NCBI GenBank assembly: GCA_001898225.1
Contig: MKTJ01000070.1
Location: forward strand, 1-50,255
Length of the DNA stretch: 50,255 bases
Reading direction: 5' to 3'
Source: Chloroflexi bacterium 54-19
GTDB taxonomy: Bacteria > Chloroflexota > Chloroflexia > Chloroheliales > Chloroheliaceae
In this document: positions 36,529-45,576 of the stretch, piece by piece
How positions within the stretch are numbered: position 1 is the stretch's first letter
How the letters are laid out: each line of letters begins with the position of its first letter
The notes under the pieces: generated by a model
Database searches by the model: none
What the model was told of the DNA's origin: nothing
Seen by the model: only the letters and a program-made list of their open reading frames with translations
Program-made: the position numbers and the translations under genes

Positions 36529-36856
36529 AGAAAATTTTCTCCCTCTTTGAGAAAATGCCTTTTTTATGAACGAAGGCTTTAGGTAAAACAGGTTTGGTGC
36601 GTTTGATTGAACTATGATAACAGGCTCAAAAGGAAGGAGCAAACCGGAGGGATTTAGCCGCCAGGACTGTGCCGCTATTAGGACCACCCCGCAGTAAATA
36701 AAGATTTGCCGGATTTCCAATACTTCTCTATTGATAATAAGCTCTTTCCGGGAGGCTTCACCAGCCTGGATCCAACTGACCAAAATTGTTATACAAAAAC
36801 AAATTGTAAACTCAGCATCGCCACTTTCTGAGAATTGGAACCTGACACAATCAAAT
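36529..36856. other. Upstream region of the GH32 gene
   Basis: This stretch holds the promoter of the GH32 gene. The GH32 reading frame stays open through it to 36783, but the translation there is unlike the family and lacks a good ribosome site. Nothing else seen. Confidence 0.4.
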
Positions 36857-36880
36857 AGGTTGGCCTAAACCGGCCAACCT
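36857..36880 (-). terminator. Terminator of the CaCA antiporter gene
   Basis: Perfect 9-bp arms AGGTTGGCC and GGCCAACCT with a 6-base loop, 12 bp past the antiporter stop at 36892. On the minus strand ATTTGATTG follows. The GC-rich stem and position support termination. Confidence 0.7.
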
Positions 36881-36891
36881 GTTCGATTTAA

Positions 36892-38226
36892 TTACGCTTT
36901 TGGAGTGGTGACAAACCGGCCAGGGGCTTTTACCTCCAACCCCTTTTCTTCCTCCTCTTCGATTGTCTGAGCCTTAACATAGCCGGGACTTACCATGCTG
37001 CGCAAGACCGGCACAAAATGCCGGACTTTGATTACCGCCAGCCCAGCGCTTATAGCCAGGTAAATACCAGCGAAAAGATATTCGCTATCGAGAGTTCCGA
37101 TTCTTTCCGGGACGATAAACTGCGCAATCAGCAGACCAAAAAGTAAGAAAGCGCCACCCAGGGTCATTCGCAAACTGAGAATAACCATTACCGCCAGCAA
37201 AGTCTGGGCAGAAGTTACCAGCATCGGCCCGGCCAGGTTAAACGCCTGAGTCTGGCCGTTCTCAAGATAAGTACCGGAAAGAGGTAGTGCTCGCATTGTT
37301 CCCGACCCCAGACTGAAGACCAGCGGAAGAGTGCCCACCAGCAAGGTCCACTGGTTGACTTTGCTGGCAACCAGTGCACCCAGACCTTCTGCCGCCATGA
37401 AACGCAGCGTAAAGATAATACAGATTACAATTTCCGGGGCTTCCGAGGCCAACGGTGCGAACCACTGTAACAAGAAAACCTGGTCTACTCCCAAGCGAGT
37501 GCCGGTTTCAATCAGCGAAACCGCAAAGGGGTGAGCTACAAGGAAGATTACTGTCCCTGCAAAAAGAATTAAGGCCGCTACTGCCCCGATCCTTTTTGGA
37601 CGCGCTAAATCCCCAAGCAATTTGGCCGGGCCAACCAGTTCCGGTTCGTGGACTTCGGCTTTCATCAGGCGAAGCGAATAGAGCACGAAAAGTCCTAAAA
37701 AGACTCCGAAATCTATGAAGTCAATCTGCCCTTTGATAGGAATAATAAGCGAATAAAGACCCGCGAATAAAAGAAACCCGATTTCAACCCGCTGGCCTTT
37801 CCCCAGCCGAATGGCCCTTTGCCGGAATTTGAGAGCAAAGATAAAAACCAGCAACGGCCAGGCAAACCCGACAATCATCCGGTTCGCCCCGATCATGTTA
37901 GCAACGGCGAATTGCTGGTATGCCGGGTCCGAACCGGCCTGGAAAGTCAGGGCGAAATCTACCGCGTATTCTGGCAAAACGGCAATCAAGGCCATAACCG
38001 AAATTGCCAGGGCTTTTGGCACATCTGCCTGGGCCGCTTCGGTCGCCCAGGCCAACAAAAAGGCCGCTCCAATAACGCTCAGGCCAAACAAAAATGAACC
38101 CCATAGCGGTGTATCGTATTCGACCTGTTTGAGGGCAAAAAACCGCACGAACAGACCTGGCACCGTGACCAGAACCGCCAGGCAAATCCACAACCAACCC
38201 CTTCCTGTTTTGCTTTGAATTTCCAT
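36892..38226 (-). CDS. CaCA-family cation antiporter (sodium/calcium exchanger type)
   Basis: A 444-residue inner-membrane protein with about eleven helices. Two inverted alpha-repeats are visible. The first is ALAISVMALIAVLPEYAVDF, the second is QWFAPLASEAPEIVICIIF. Each carries the acidic residue in a P-E motif that binds the cation. Between them lies a cytosolic loop with KAEVHEPELVGPAKLLGDLA. The C-terminus is a charged tail with EEEEEK. The family exchanges Na+ or H+ against Ca2+ or K+; the exact ions cannot be read from sequence. AAGGAAG precedes the ATG. Transcribed alone, with its own terminator. Confidence 0.9.
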   Translation of the reverse strand: MEIQSKTGRGWLWICLAVLVTVPGLFVRFFALKQVEYDTPLWGSFLFGLSVIGAAFLLAWATEAAQADVPKALAISVMALIAVLPEYAVDFALTFQAGSDPAYQQFAVANMIGANRMIVGFAWPLLVFIFALKFRQRAIRLGKGQRVEIGFLLFAGLYSLIIPIKGQIDFIDFGVFLGLFVLYSLRLMKAEVHEPELVGPAKLLGDLARPKRIGAVAALILFAGTVIFLVAHPFAVSLIETGTRLGVDQVFLLQWFAPLASEAPEIVICIIFTLRFMAAEGLGALVASKVNQWTLLVGTLPLVFSLGSGTMRALPLSGTYLENGQTQAFNLAGPMLVTSAQTLLAVMVILSLRMTLGGAFLLFGLLIAQFIVPERIGTLDSEYLFAGIYLAISAGLAVIKVRHFVPVLRSMVSPGYVKAQTIEEEEEKGLEVKAPGRFVTTPKA

Positions 38227-38288
38227 ACTTTCTTCCTTTTTCCTGCTTTTACTCTTCTTATTTCTTATTGTTCTTTGCTATCGGAGAC

Positions 38289-38450
38289 TTAATGGCCGTT
38301 GAATTCGAACAACTGGCGAATAATTTCGCCTTCGTGTTTTTCCAGCACCCCTTCTTCGTTGCCGGTTTCGATTATCTCTTTTTACTATTCCAGTTCCCAG
38401 TCTCTTTTAGAGCCGGTAAGATATTCTTTTAACAAACATCCTTCGGTCTG
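38289..38450 (-). pseudogene. Relic of a CNNM/CorC (hemolysin-like) gene
   Basis: On the minus strand one frame reads LKEYLTGSKRDWELE, two stop codons (TAG TAA), then IETGNEEGVLEKHEGEII, RQLFEFNGH and another stop. The second block matches the conserved segment before the CBS pair in CNNM/CorC/TlyC proteins (E-x-G-x-E-E-G-x-L-E-x-x-E-x-E-x-I, then F-E-F). Only about 160 bp remain, 60 bp upstream of the CaCA antiporter start. The rest of the gene (DUF21, CBS and CorC_HlyC domains) is absent. This is probably a dead fragment. The match is by eye and could be chance, but the agreement is long. Confidence 0.5.
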
Positions 38451-39227
38451 TGGTCAGGGTTCAACCGGCTCAACCATCAAGGACTGTTTAATTCTAGGAG
38501 GGTTGGGTGAAACAGATCTGAATTGACCATTAAAACTAGTTAAGAAATATGGCGTTGCTGGGAAATTGGTAGAATTTCGGGTTCTTTCGGGATTTTAGTG
38601 AATTTTTTTATTGAAGGTTTTAGTTTTGTTTATTTATTCTGTCAAAGATTAAATCCACTTTTAGGTCGAGAGTTTCAACGGAACCTTGAAACGAAAATGT
38701 GTTGACCGGTACAGTTTTGACACCCGCCCTCAAGACAGGAATTGTGTTTTTGAATATCTGGAATTGTTTTACAAACGGCATAGGCTACATTCATCTTCAA
38801 GGTATTCTGCTCCAGAGGTCTTTGAAAACATACCGTAGCTAGTCCTTTCTGACTCCCTCGCTAAACCGTGGTAAGGTTTACTTTTTATAATGGTTACTTT
38901 TCTTATACAGGGACCGGTAATTAAAGGAACAAACCGTACCGGGGTCTCAAAATAAAAATACCGGGGTATTTTTGATACACGGCCCCCTTCTACAGCCAAA
39001 ACCAGGGGTGTTTTTCAAATTAACTTTTCAGGTGACCTTCTTCAGTAAAACCTAACCCCTCTCTCAGCAAGTATTAATGCTTGAGCTTTATCCTTAAAAC
39101 ATCAGCAAACGAATACGGCTGGTTATTGCAAGCAAGACTTTCACATTTTAGGCAATGACCTTACCCCATCAGTGAAGGCTGAAACTTTTTGAGGATTCTG
39201 AAATGGCTTTTTGAAAGGACATGGGAT
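38451..39227. other. Long intergenic region with short repeats
   Basis: About 780 bp without a convincing gene. It contains the 15-base AACCGTGGTAAGGTT at 38864-38878, shared with 14244-14258, and an AT-rich dyad at 38954-38973. Minus-strand and plus-strand open frames here are short and lack ribosome sites. Confidence 0.45.
38954..38973. repeat. 20-bp dyad, AT-rich arms
   Basis: AAAAATACC GG GGTATTTTT is a perfect inverted repeat. Its core AAAATACC/GGTATTTT recurs in the longer inverted repeat at 43753-43795. It could be a weak terminator or a protein-binding site. Confidence 0.45.
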
Positions 39228-40595
39228 TTGAAAGATAAACCAAGAACCGAGGATATTTTGAACTTGCAGGAAAAACCAGGTGCAAGAAATAGCAAAAAGA
39301 AACTGCTCAACCTGTTTGGTGGCGCGGCTCTCACGGCAGCGATAGCCTTTAGCGCGCCCAGCATGGTCGGCCAGGGTGCATTAACCTATGCCCAGACCGC
39401 TACAGCCACGACCACTGCTGCGCCGAGCACTTCTTCCACGACCCCTACGGCACAGCCCAGTCAGTCAACTACTGGCAGCAGCACCCCAACTACTGGAATG
39501 CCGGTTGGCCCCGCGGGTGCGCCTGGTCCGGCGGGCGGCCCGCCTGCTGGCCCTGATGGTGGACCGGGTGGCTTGAGTGGCTTTATCACGACAATCAATG
39601 GCAGCACCATCACCCTCAAACAAAACAGTGTTATCACTATCCAGGCTACCGTCAATGACAATACGGTCTATAACGAAGCCGGTACCTCTATTAAACTGAG
39701 CGACCTGGCGGTAGGTGAAAAGGTCCGTATCCGCACAGCTGTTTCCAGTGATGGCACCGTGTCGGTGGCCGGGGTGGAAGTGGTGCTCGACCGCACCGAT
39801 GGCACTATCAGCGCAATTGACTCCGGCAGCCTGACCCTGACCCGGCCGGACGGCTCAACTACCAAAGTGGCCCTGGGCAGTTCGGTAAGCGTCCAGGACC
39901 TGGGTAAGTCAAGCGCGGTTAGTAACCTGAAAACCGGTCAGAAGGTCGAAGTAGCCGGGCAACTTGGCAGTGACGGCACTCTCACCGCCCAGGTCATCAA
40001 TGTCCAGTACGAACATCTTGGCGGCCAGGTGAAGGCAATCAGTGGCAACACTATAACGGTGGAAGTTGGGGTTGGGCCTGACGGTTTAGCCGGTCCTGCC
40101 GTTCCCCCTGCGCCACCTTCCGGCAGCAGCCAGAGTACCGCCACCGCAACTCCTTCAAGTACTTCGGCGGCCTCGACCAGCACCACGACGACCAAGACTA
40201 TCACAGTTAGCGATAGTACGGCTTATATGACCGCCGACCAGAGCGGCAAGCTTTCGGACATTGCCGTAGGCGACCGCATTGATGCGCAGGGGACCGCCAG
40301 CAGCGACGGCAGCAGCTTTACCGCCCTTTCAGTAACGGTCCACCTACCCCATTATCACGGCCAGGTAACCACAGTAGATGGGTCCACCATTACGCTTAAA
40401 GATGGCGACACCACCCGCACGATTTTGATTAATGGGGATACCAAATATCTCAACGGCACCTCAAGTGCGGCCTTGAGTGACGTGAAATCGGGTGAGGATA
40501 TTAGCGCGGAAGGCAAAGTTGACACCAACGGCCAGATGACCGCGATGGTAATCCAGGTCGGACACCCGGCCGGACCACCCGTTCCCGGAATGTAA
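39228..40595 (+). CDS. Secreted protein with four DUF5666 repeats
   Basis: About 455 residues from a TTG at 39228 with AAAGGA eight bases upstream; a TTG at 39189 is the alternative. A basic stretch and hydrophobic segment (LFGGAALTAAIAFSAPSMVG) form a signal peptide ending near ALTYAQ. A Thr/Ser/Pro-rich linker and a short collagen-like GPAGAPGPAGGPPAG run follow. Four DUF5666-type repeats come next, each with a G-x-I/V-T-x-I-x-G-x-T-I-T-L opening and an L-S-D-I/L-x-x-G-x-x-I/V-x-A-x-G closing. A second Ser/Thr linker splits the third repeat. It is probably an extracellular or wall-associated beta-rich protein. Function of DUF5666 is unknown. It is separated from the downstream two-component genes by a terminator. 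Confidence 0.85.
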   Translation: MKDKPRTEDILNLQEKPGARNSKKKLLNLFGGAALTAAIAFSAPSMVGQGALTYAQTATATTTAAPSTSSTTPTAQPSQSTTGSSTPTTGMPVGPAGAPGPAGGPPAGPDGGPGGLSGFITTINGSTITLKQNSVITIQATVNDNTVYNEAGTSIKLSDLAVGEKVRIRTAVSSDGTVSVAGVEVVLDRTDGTISAIDSGSLTLTRPDGSTTKVALGSSVSVQDLGKSSAVSNLKTGQKVEVAGQLGSDGTLTAQVINVQYEHLGGQVKAISGNTITVEVGVGPDGLAGPAVPPAPPSGSSQSTATATPSSTSAASTSTTTTKTITVSDSTAYMTADQSGKLSDIAVGDRIDAQGTASSDGSSFTALSVTVHLPHYHGQVTTVDGSTITLKDGDTTRTILINGDTKYLNGTSSAALSDVKSGEDISAEGKVDTNGQMTAMVIQVGHPAGPPVPGM

Positions 40596-40707
40596 CCGGT
40601 TTGAGAGCGGGGTTAGAAATCCATTGATTGGGAACAAAAAAATTCGAAAACTCCTCGCTTTCCTCGCTCTCTACCTCGCACAACCTTCCTTACAAAGCAT
40701 CGCTACA

Positions 40708-40735
40708 AAAGGCTGTCTGTCAGAAGACAGCCTTT
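40708..40735 (+). terminator. Rho-independent terminator after the DUF5666 gene
   Basis: Perfect 11-bp arms AAAGGCTGTCT and AGACAGCCTTT with a 6-base loop, followed by ATTTT. It lies 113 bp past the stop. Confidence 0.85.
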
Positions 40736-40788
40736 ATTTTGCTTTCTATAAGCCAGGCGCCTGACCACAGCAAGTTGGATAAATTACC

Positions 40789-40808
40789 ACCTCACTAGCA
40801 GGTGAGGT
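40789..40808. terminator. Second small hairpin before the two-component operon
   Basis: ACCTCAC tagcag GTGAGGT followed by TTTCTC. It directly abuts the TTCTCA repeats. It may be a weak terminator or part of the regulatory region. Confidence 0.4.
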
Positions 40809-40809
40809 T

Positions 40810-40865
40810 TTCTCAGAATTCGTTAAGTAGTTTCTCATTAAATTCTCAGTTTGTGGCACTAAAAT
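40810..40865 (+). promoter_or_regulatory. 11-bp phased operator and promoter of the two-component operon
   Basis: TTCTCA occurs at 40810-40815, 40832-40837 and 40843-40848, offsets of 22 and 11 bp, as in OmpR/PhoB-type boxes. The last two form TTCTCATTAAATTCTCA. A TAAAAT -10 element is at 40860-40865, 11 bp after the last repeat, with no good -35. That is the layout of a class-II activated promoter. The response-regulator start is 93 bp farther on, so autoregulation is likely. Confidence 0.55.
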
Positions 40866-40957
40866 AGCTAATAGAAACAAAATTGTTCGCAAGCCAACTA
40901 GCATCTGGCTAATTACCCGGACGGAAAACCAAAATAAGAAAAAGAGAAAAACCCTAG

Positions 40958-41710
40958 ATGATGCAAAACACAACCAATAAAACTGATAACCCTGCTAGTA
41001 ATAAGGCGTTACAAATACTTGTTGTAGATGACGAACAGGGTATTTTAGATTTTATCTCGCTGGGGTTGGAATACGAGGGTTTTGAGGTAAAAACCGCTAC
41101 AGACGGCAACAGGGGTCTTGAAATAGCCCTTCATGAAAATCCAGATTTGATTATCCTGGACCTAATGCTCCCAGGCATTGATGGTCTGGAACTATGCCGT
41201 CGTCTGCGGGCCTTTTACGATGTGCCGATTATCATGCTTACTGCCAGGGATGAAATAGATGACCGGGTCCAGGGGTTAAACATGGGCGCCGATGATTACC
41301 TTACCAAACCTTTTAGTTTTAAGGAACTCCTGGCGCGGGTGCGAGCGGTCCTAAGGCGGAAAATTGGCGGAGCGGATACTACGACAACCCAGCCAAAAGC
41401 CGAAGGATTGGGGCAACCGGTTGACCGTAAACTAACTTATGGCGATATAATTCTCGACCCGGCTAGCCACGAAGTGCTCCGAAATGGGGTGCCAATAGAA
41501 TTAACTTTGCGCGAGTATGAATTACTATTGCTCTTCATGCGTCACCCGCGGCTTGTTTTGAACCGTGATAAAATCCTGGAAAATGTCTGGGGCTATGAAT
41601 ATTTAGGTGATAGCAACATTATCGAGGTTTATGTACGCTATCTGCGCCACAAACTTGGGGAACCGAATCCGATCCAGACCATTCGGGGTGTTGGTTATAT
41701 TTTTAGATAA
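40958..41710 (+). CDS. OmpR-family response regulator
   Basis: A 250-residue cytosolic regulator. The receiver domain has the acidic pair in VVDDEQG, the phospho-acceptor Asp68 in LILDLMLPGIDG-type context, the switch Thr in IIMLTARDE and Lys in LTKPFSFKE. A 25-residue linker leads to the OmpR/PhoB winged helix (ELTLREYELLLLFMRHPRLV, RDKILENVWGYEYLGDS, VEVYVRYLRHKLGEP-like). Two adjacent ATG codons are possible starts. It lies 55 bp before its kinase gene, so the two form one operon. Upstream 11-bp phased repeats suggest it binds its own promoter. Confidence 0.94.
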   Translation: MMQNTTNKTDNPASNKALQILVVDDEQGILDFISLGLEYEGFEVKTATDGNRGLEIALHENPDLIILDLMLPGIDGLELCRRLRAFYDVPIIMLTARDEIDDRVQGLNMGADDYLTKPFSFKELLARVRAVLRRKIGGADTTTTQPKAEGLGQPVDRKLTYGDIILDPASHEVLRNGVPIELTLREYELLLLFMRHPRLVLNRDKILENVWGYEYLGDSNIIEVYVRYLRHKLGEPNPIQTIRGVGYIFR

Positions 41711-41765
41711 CCGGTTACGGTTAAAACCAAAATTAATCTGATGGAAATAGATAAATAGGCCGAAT

Positions 41766-43550
41766 ATGTGGCTTGTACGAAGTTTGAGATGGCGTTTAAC
41801 TCTTTTTTATGCTGGTTTGATGCTGGTGCTGGTGTCAGGGTTAGGTATTTTTGTATATAGCCAGTTAGATGGCTTCTTAATCGATAGTTCAGCCAACCGC
41901 CTGAGCTATGAAACGGCTCCAAAACTTTCTCTCGGTCCGGCAGTAAAAACAGAAACCAACACCGATACCAGGGCCCTGCTACAGCGACTAAACACCCAGA
42001 TCCAGACTTTGAATTCTCAAACTATTTACGCTACCACTTATGATGCTAACGGTCAGGTCGTTTCTGCTGATGCTGGAGCCGCACTTCCGCAGGACCAGGA
42101 TACCACTACTGAGACCAGTTCTAACCAGTTTGTTTCAATGAAATCACCTCCGGCAGCCAGCCAGTTTGAAGCGGCCAGGCTTGCCAATAATTATCATTAT
42201 GTGGAAGAAAGTAACAATTCCAACCGGTTGGTGGTTCTGATAATCCCGGTTACAATTCGACAATTAGTGGTGCCTGCCCCGGCGCCACCACCCATTGATA
42301 AAAAAGCACAGACAGGTGGGCCAGACGTGGGAGCCACCACCGTGGGAGTTTCGAGTAATAACCCCTCCTCTTCCAATGTGGCTCAACCTTCATCGCCGGA
42401 CGAAGTTGCCGGATTTGTGGTGGTGGCCCAACCGTTGTTCGAAGCTGATCAGATTTTAGGCCAGTTGCGGCTCATTCTGCTATTAGGCGCAACCGGAACA
42501 GTCATAATTATACTTTTACTTGGCCTGCCGGTGGCGCGGTTTGGCCTGGCGCCGCTCAAGAAAATGACCCTGACGGCACAGCGCATTGCCGGGGGCGACC
42601 TGACCCAACGAGTGGCCTTGAAGCCTTTGAACGCCAGAAAAAGCGATAAAGAAGCCGGGGGCGGGATCAAAGGTACTGACGATGAGGTTCGCCAGCTAAC
42701 AGTAGCCTTTAACCAGATGCTTGACCGGATTGAAGCCGCTTTCTCGGCCCAGCGCCGGAGTGAGGCCCGTACTCGGCGGTTTGTAGCAGATGCCAGCCAC
42801 GAGTTGCGCACACCTCTTACCACCCTGGGCGGCTCACTTGATGTTTTAATGATGCAGGCTAAAAATCTGCCTCCCCAGACCCAGAAATTCTTAAATACCA
42901 TGCAACGCGAGATAGACCGGCTCACCCGCCTGGTGGTGAATTTGCTCCAGTTAACCCGGCTGGATGCAGGTGGTACCCAGGTAGTCCACCCGGAACCGGT
43001 GCGGCTGGATACCCTGATTGACCAAACTTTCGAGGGATTGAGTGTTTTAGCCGGAGAGCGTCATTTAAACCTTGAAAATAATAAAATAACCGGCGAGGGG
43101 AATACTGCCGCCCTGACTGAAGAAGTCTGGGTCCAGGCCGATAGTGACCGGTTACGCCAGGTGCTGACCAACCTGATTGATAATGCTATCCGCTATACCG
43201 CCCCGGACGGCACCATCACCCTTAGAGCCGAATACGTTTCGTTACCTCTAACGACAACTACAAATGCAGTTGAAAAGAACTGGGTAAAACTGGAAGTAGC
43301 TGACAACGGGGCCGGAATACCCCAAAACCATCTCAGCCATATTTTTGACCGGTTCTACCGGGCGGACGGAGCGCGAGTTGGGACAGGGACAAACAGCAAT
43401 GCCGGACTGGGTCTTTCGATTGTCCAGGCAATTATTGAAGCACATGGGGGACAAATAACTGTGGCAAGTGAGGTTGGTAAGGGGACAATTTTTACTATCT
43501 ACCTACCGGCAGCAACCACCAGTTACCGCGGTCTTATGGAGCGATACTAG
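41766..43550 (+). CDS. Sensor histidine kinase with HAMP domain
   Basis: A 594-residue membrane kinase. The first helix is LFYAGLMLVLVSGLGIFVY. An extracytoplasmic region of about 200 residues follows, with a Pro-rich stretch (VVPAPAPPPIDKK) and a Ser/Asn-rich insert. The second helix is LILLLGATGTVIIILLLGLP, then HAMP. HisKA has the phospho-acceptor His345 in DASHELRTPLTTLGG. The HATPase domain carries LIDNAIRYT, DNGAGIPQ, FYRAD and GLGLSIVQAI. It pairs with the OmpR-type regulator directly upstream. The signal is unknown; the preceding secreted DUF5666 gene could be a target or simply a neighbour. Confidence 0.94.
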   Translation: MWLVRSLRWRLTLFYAGLMLVLVSGLGIFVYSQLDGFLIDSSANRLSYETAPKLSLGPAVKTETNTDTRALLQRLNTQIQTLNSQTIYATTYDANGQVVSADAGAALPQDQDTTTETSSNQFVSMKSPPAASQFEAARLANNYHYVEESNNSNRLVVLIIPVTIRQLVVPAPAPPPIDKKAQTGGPDVGATTVGVSSNNPSSSNVAQPSSPDEVAGFVVVAQPLFEADQILGQLRLILLLGATGTVIIILLLGLPVARFGLAPLKKMTLTAQRIAGGDLTQRVALKPLNARKSDKEAGGGIKGTDDEVRQLTVAFNQMLDRIEAAFSAQRRSEARTRRFVADASHELRTPLTTLGGSLDVLMMQAKNLPPQTQKFLNTMQREIDRLTRLVVNLLQLTRLDAGGTQVVHPEPVRLDTLIDQTFEGLSVLAGERHLNLENNKITGEGNTAALTEEVWVQADSDRLRQVLTNLIDNAIRYTAPDGTITLRAEYVSLPLTTTTNAVEKNWVKLEVADNGAGIPQNHLSHIFDRFYRADGARVGTGTNSNAGLGLSIVQAIIEAHGGQITVASEVGKGTIFTIYLPAATTSYRGLMERY

Positions 43551-43752
43551 GTTATGGATCTGTCTTTTGCACTATACTGACTGGGACCAGCCAGTATTCC
43601 AACCGGTCGCACTAGGGAGTTCTAACCCTTTATGGGATTAAACTTTCGATGGGCCGAAAAGGAAATTGTTGGGACAAAACGGCGATGGAGAATTTCTTCA
43701 GAACTTTAAAAGTCGAAATATGGTTAAAGAATACGGGGCAATTGCCCGGTAT

Positions 43753-43795
43753 TCGAAACCAAAATACCTTTAATTGGGAGGTATTTTGGTTTCGA
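43753..43795. terminator. Long perfect inverted repeat between convergent genes
   Basis: Seventeen-base-pair perfect arms (TCGAAACCAAAATACCT and its complement) around a 9-base loop. It lies between the kinase stop (43550) and the GH29 stop (43807), so it may stop transcription from both sides. Absence of a U-tract leaves other roles open. Confidence 0.5.
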
Positions 43796-43806
43796 TGCTA
43801 AATAAA

Positions 43807-45576
43807 TTAAGAGAGTGCCTGAAAACCCTTGAGAGTTGCATTCATCGGTGACGAAACCGGTATTAGTTGAAGTGCCAAAAATGCGAACCCTTTCAGATTT
43901 CTCCGGTTGATCTTTAATGGTTTTAGGGAAACGTTATAATTTGCCGCCTTATCAAGATGAATCCGACCTGCCTTTATTGTTATCGGTTGATCAGGTTTGA
44001 CGGTTTCATCATCTTCTATATGGCATACCAGGCGCTGACCATTTATTAGGATTTCCACTTCATGACCATAGTCTTTTTTCAGGAAGTTTGGATAGGTGCT
44101 CACTTGCAACCGTACATCATATTCCCCGGCCTGAGTAGCGATATACTCCCAGCTTAACCAGTCTTCAGGAAAAATCCAGTTTTGTATGGCCCCTGAACGC
44201 CCTAGCTTTACGCGACTGCCTTCTGCTTCTTTATGAAGGGAGGCCTGAATGGCAGAAAGCTGAATTACGCCTGAGTCATTTTGGATGATAGATTGATCAA
44301 CATCTGGTTCTCCATCAAACTCAACCACTACAACTGTGCAATATGGATCTGGAGTTATTGGCGGGAGTTCGATCTCAAGCCGGTTATATCCCAATAATTT
44401 TTCCTGGGACTGATTATAGCCAAAAATGCAACCAGGGTCTGAAAGAAGATAACATCCTTTAACCTTGTTTTTCAAACCTATCAGGGAGATGGCCTTTTGC
44501 CAGTCATAGACATGAAGGTAGAGTTTGTTTTCCTTACTTGTAACCCTGCCCCATTGAGGCGTATTTTTAAAAGGGGTGCCTTTGGTCCCGTATATAGCTT
44601 CACTATTAACACTCATCCATTCCCCTATTGCTCCCAAACGCTCCTGTTGCTCCTCAGTGATCACTCCTTCAGCGGTAGGCCCTACATTTAACAGGTAATT
44701 CCCCCCTAAACTCACGATATCCACGAGCTGGTGGATAAGCTCCTCTGGCGAACGATAGGTGTTATCTGGCTGTGAATAATATCCCCACATATTACACATG
44801 GTCATCGGTGTTTCCCAATCTACCCCCGCAGGAATTCCTGGTATCTCACAATCACCCAAACTCAGATAATCGTATTCTACCGTTTCATCGTCCGATACAC
44901 GGCTGTTTACAAGGCAGTCAGGTTGCAGCTCTCTCACCAGGTCTACCAATTCTTGGGCCTGGTCAGGCCGTATCAAGGAAGGAGTGTCAAACCAGATAAT
45001 CCCGATAGGTCCGTATTGAGTCAGGAGTTCTTTTATCTGTGGTTTGTCAAACTCATCTATATAAGTTTGAAGATTTTTGCGATTCTCTTCAGGATAGTCC
45101 CAGAAGTTACCGTAATTTCCAAGCCGGTTTGGATCATGTACTTCAAGGCTCTGGGCTTGAGGGTGACGCCATTCCCTTACATGGGAATAGTAGAAACAAA
45201 GTTTTAACCCTTCACGTTTACAGGCCTTCGCAAGTTCTGTCATGACCTCACGTCCATAAGGGGTTCCGTCAACAATGTTGAAGGGGCTTACCTCAGATTT
45301 GAACATAGAAAAACCGTCGTGATGTTTGGCGGTGATAACAATATATTTCGTACCTGCATTCTTAGCTATTCTTACCCATTCGTCAGCATTAAATTTGACT
45401 GGGTTAAAATCCCTGGCCAGTTTCTCATACTCTTTAACGGGAATTCTTTCTTGATACATCACCCATTCCCCACGGGCTAGCTGGCTATAAATTCCCCAAT
45501 GAATAAACAAACCAAAGCGGCTTTCCCGCCACCAGGAAATTCTTTCATCTGTTTTCTTACTTACTTCTGTTTCCAT
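43807..45576 (-). CDS. Alpha-L-fucosidase, glycoside hydrolase family 29
   Basis: A 589-residue enzyme that releases alpha-linked L-fucose. It starts with the family hallmark WWRESRFGLFIHWGIYS, then YIVITAKHHDGFSMFKSEVS and CFYYSHVREW. The catalytic nucleophile is Asp197 in IGIIWFDTP. NYLLNVGPTAEG and IGEWMSVNSEAIYGTKGTPF close the barrel. The C-terminal 150 residues form beta-sandwich domains. There is no signal peptide, so it acts inside the cell on imported oligosaccharides. GAGGTG precedes the ATG. It lies downstream of an orphan binding protein on the same strand, with a large palindrome between them. Confidence 0.94.
   Translation of the reverse strand: METEVSKKTDERISWWRESRFGLFIHWGIYSQLARGEWVMYQERIPVKEYEKLARDFNPVKFNADEWVRIAKNAGTKYIVITAKHHDGFSMFKSEVSPFNIVDGTPYGREVMTELAKACKREGLKLCFYYSHVREWRHPQAQSLEVHDPNRLGNYGNFWDYPEENRKNLQTYIDEFDKPQIKELLTQYGPIGIIWFDTPSLIRPDQAQELVDLVRELQPDCLVNSRVSDDETVEYDYLSLGDCEIPGIPAGVDWETPMTMCNMWGYYSQPDNTYRSPEELIHQLVDIVSLGGNYLLNVGPTAEGVITEEQQERLGAIGEWMSVNSEAIYGTKGTPFKNTPQWGRVTSKENKLYLHVYDWQKAISLIGLKNKVKGCYLLSDPGCIFGYNQSQEKLLGYNRLEIELPPITPDPYCTVVVVEFDGEPDVDQSIIQNDSGVIQLSAIQASLHKEAEGSRVKLGRSGAIQNWIFPEDWLSWEYIATQAGEYDVRLQVSTYPNFLKKDYGHEVEILINGQRLVCHIEDDETVKPDQPITIKAGRIHLDKAANYNVSLKPLKINRRNLKGFAFLALQLIPVSSPMNATLKGFQALS

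Noticed and set aside
36529..36783. N-terminal extension of the GH32 protein
   Set aside because: The family begins close to the NDPNG motif, the extension has no similarity or signal peptide, and a GTG with a good ribosome site lies at 36528.
38769..38999. Minus-strand 76-codon frame in the long gap after the antiporter
   Set aside because: No ribosome site, no motif, and it crosses the AT-rich dyad and the shared 15-base repeat.
39388..39576. Pro/Arg/Leu-rich frame overlapping the DUF5666 gene
   Set aside because: Frame-shifted shadow of the Ser/Thr/Pro linker region.
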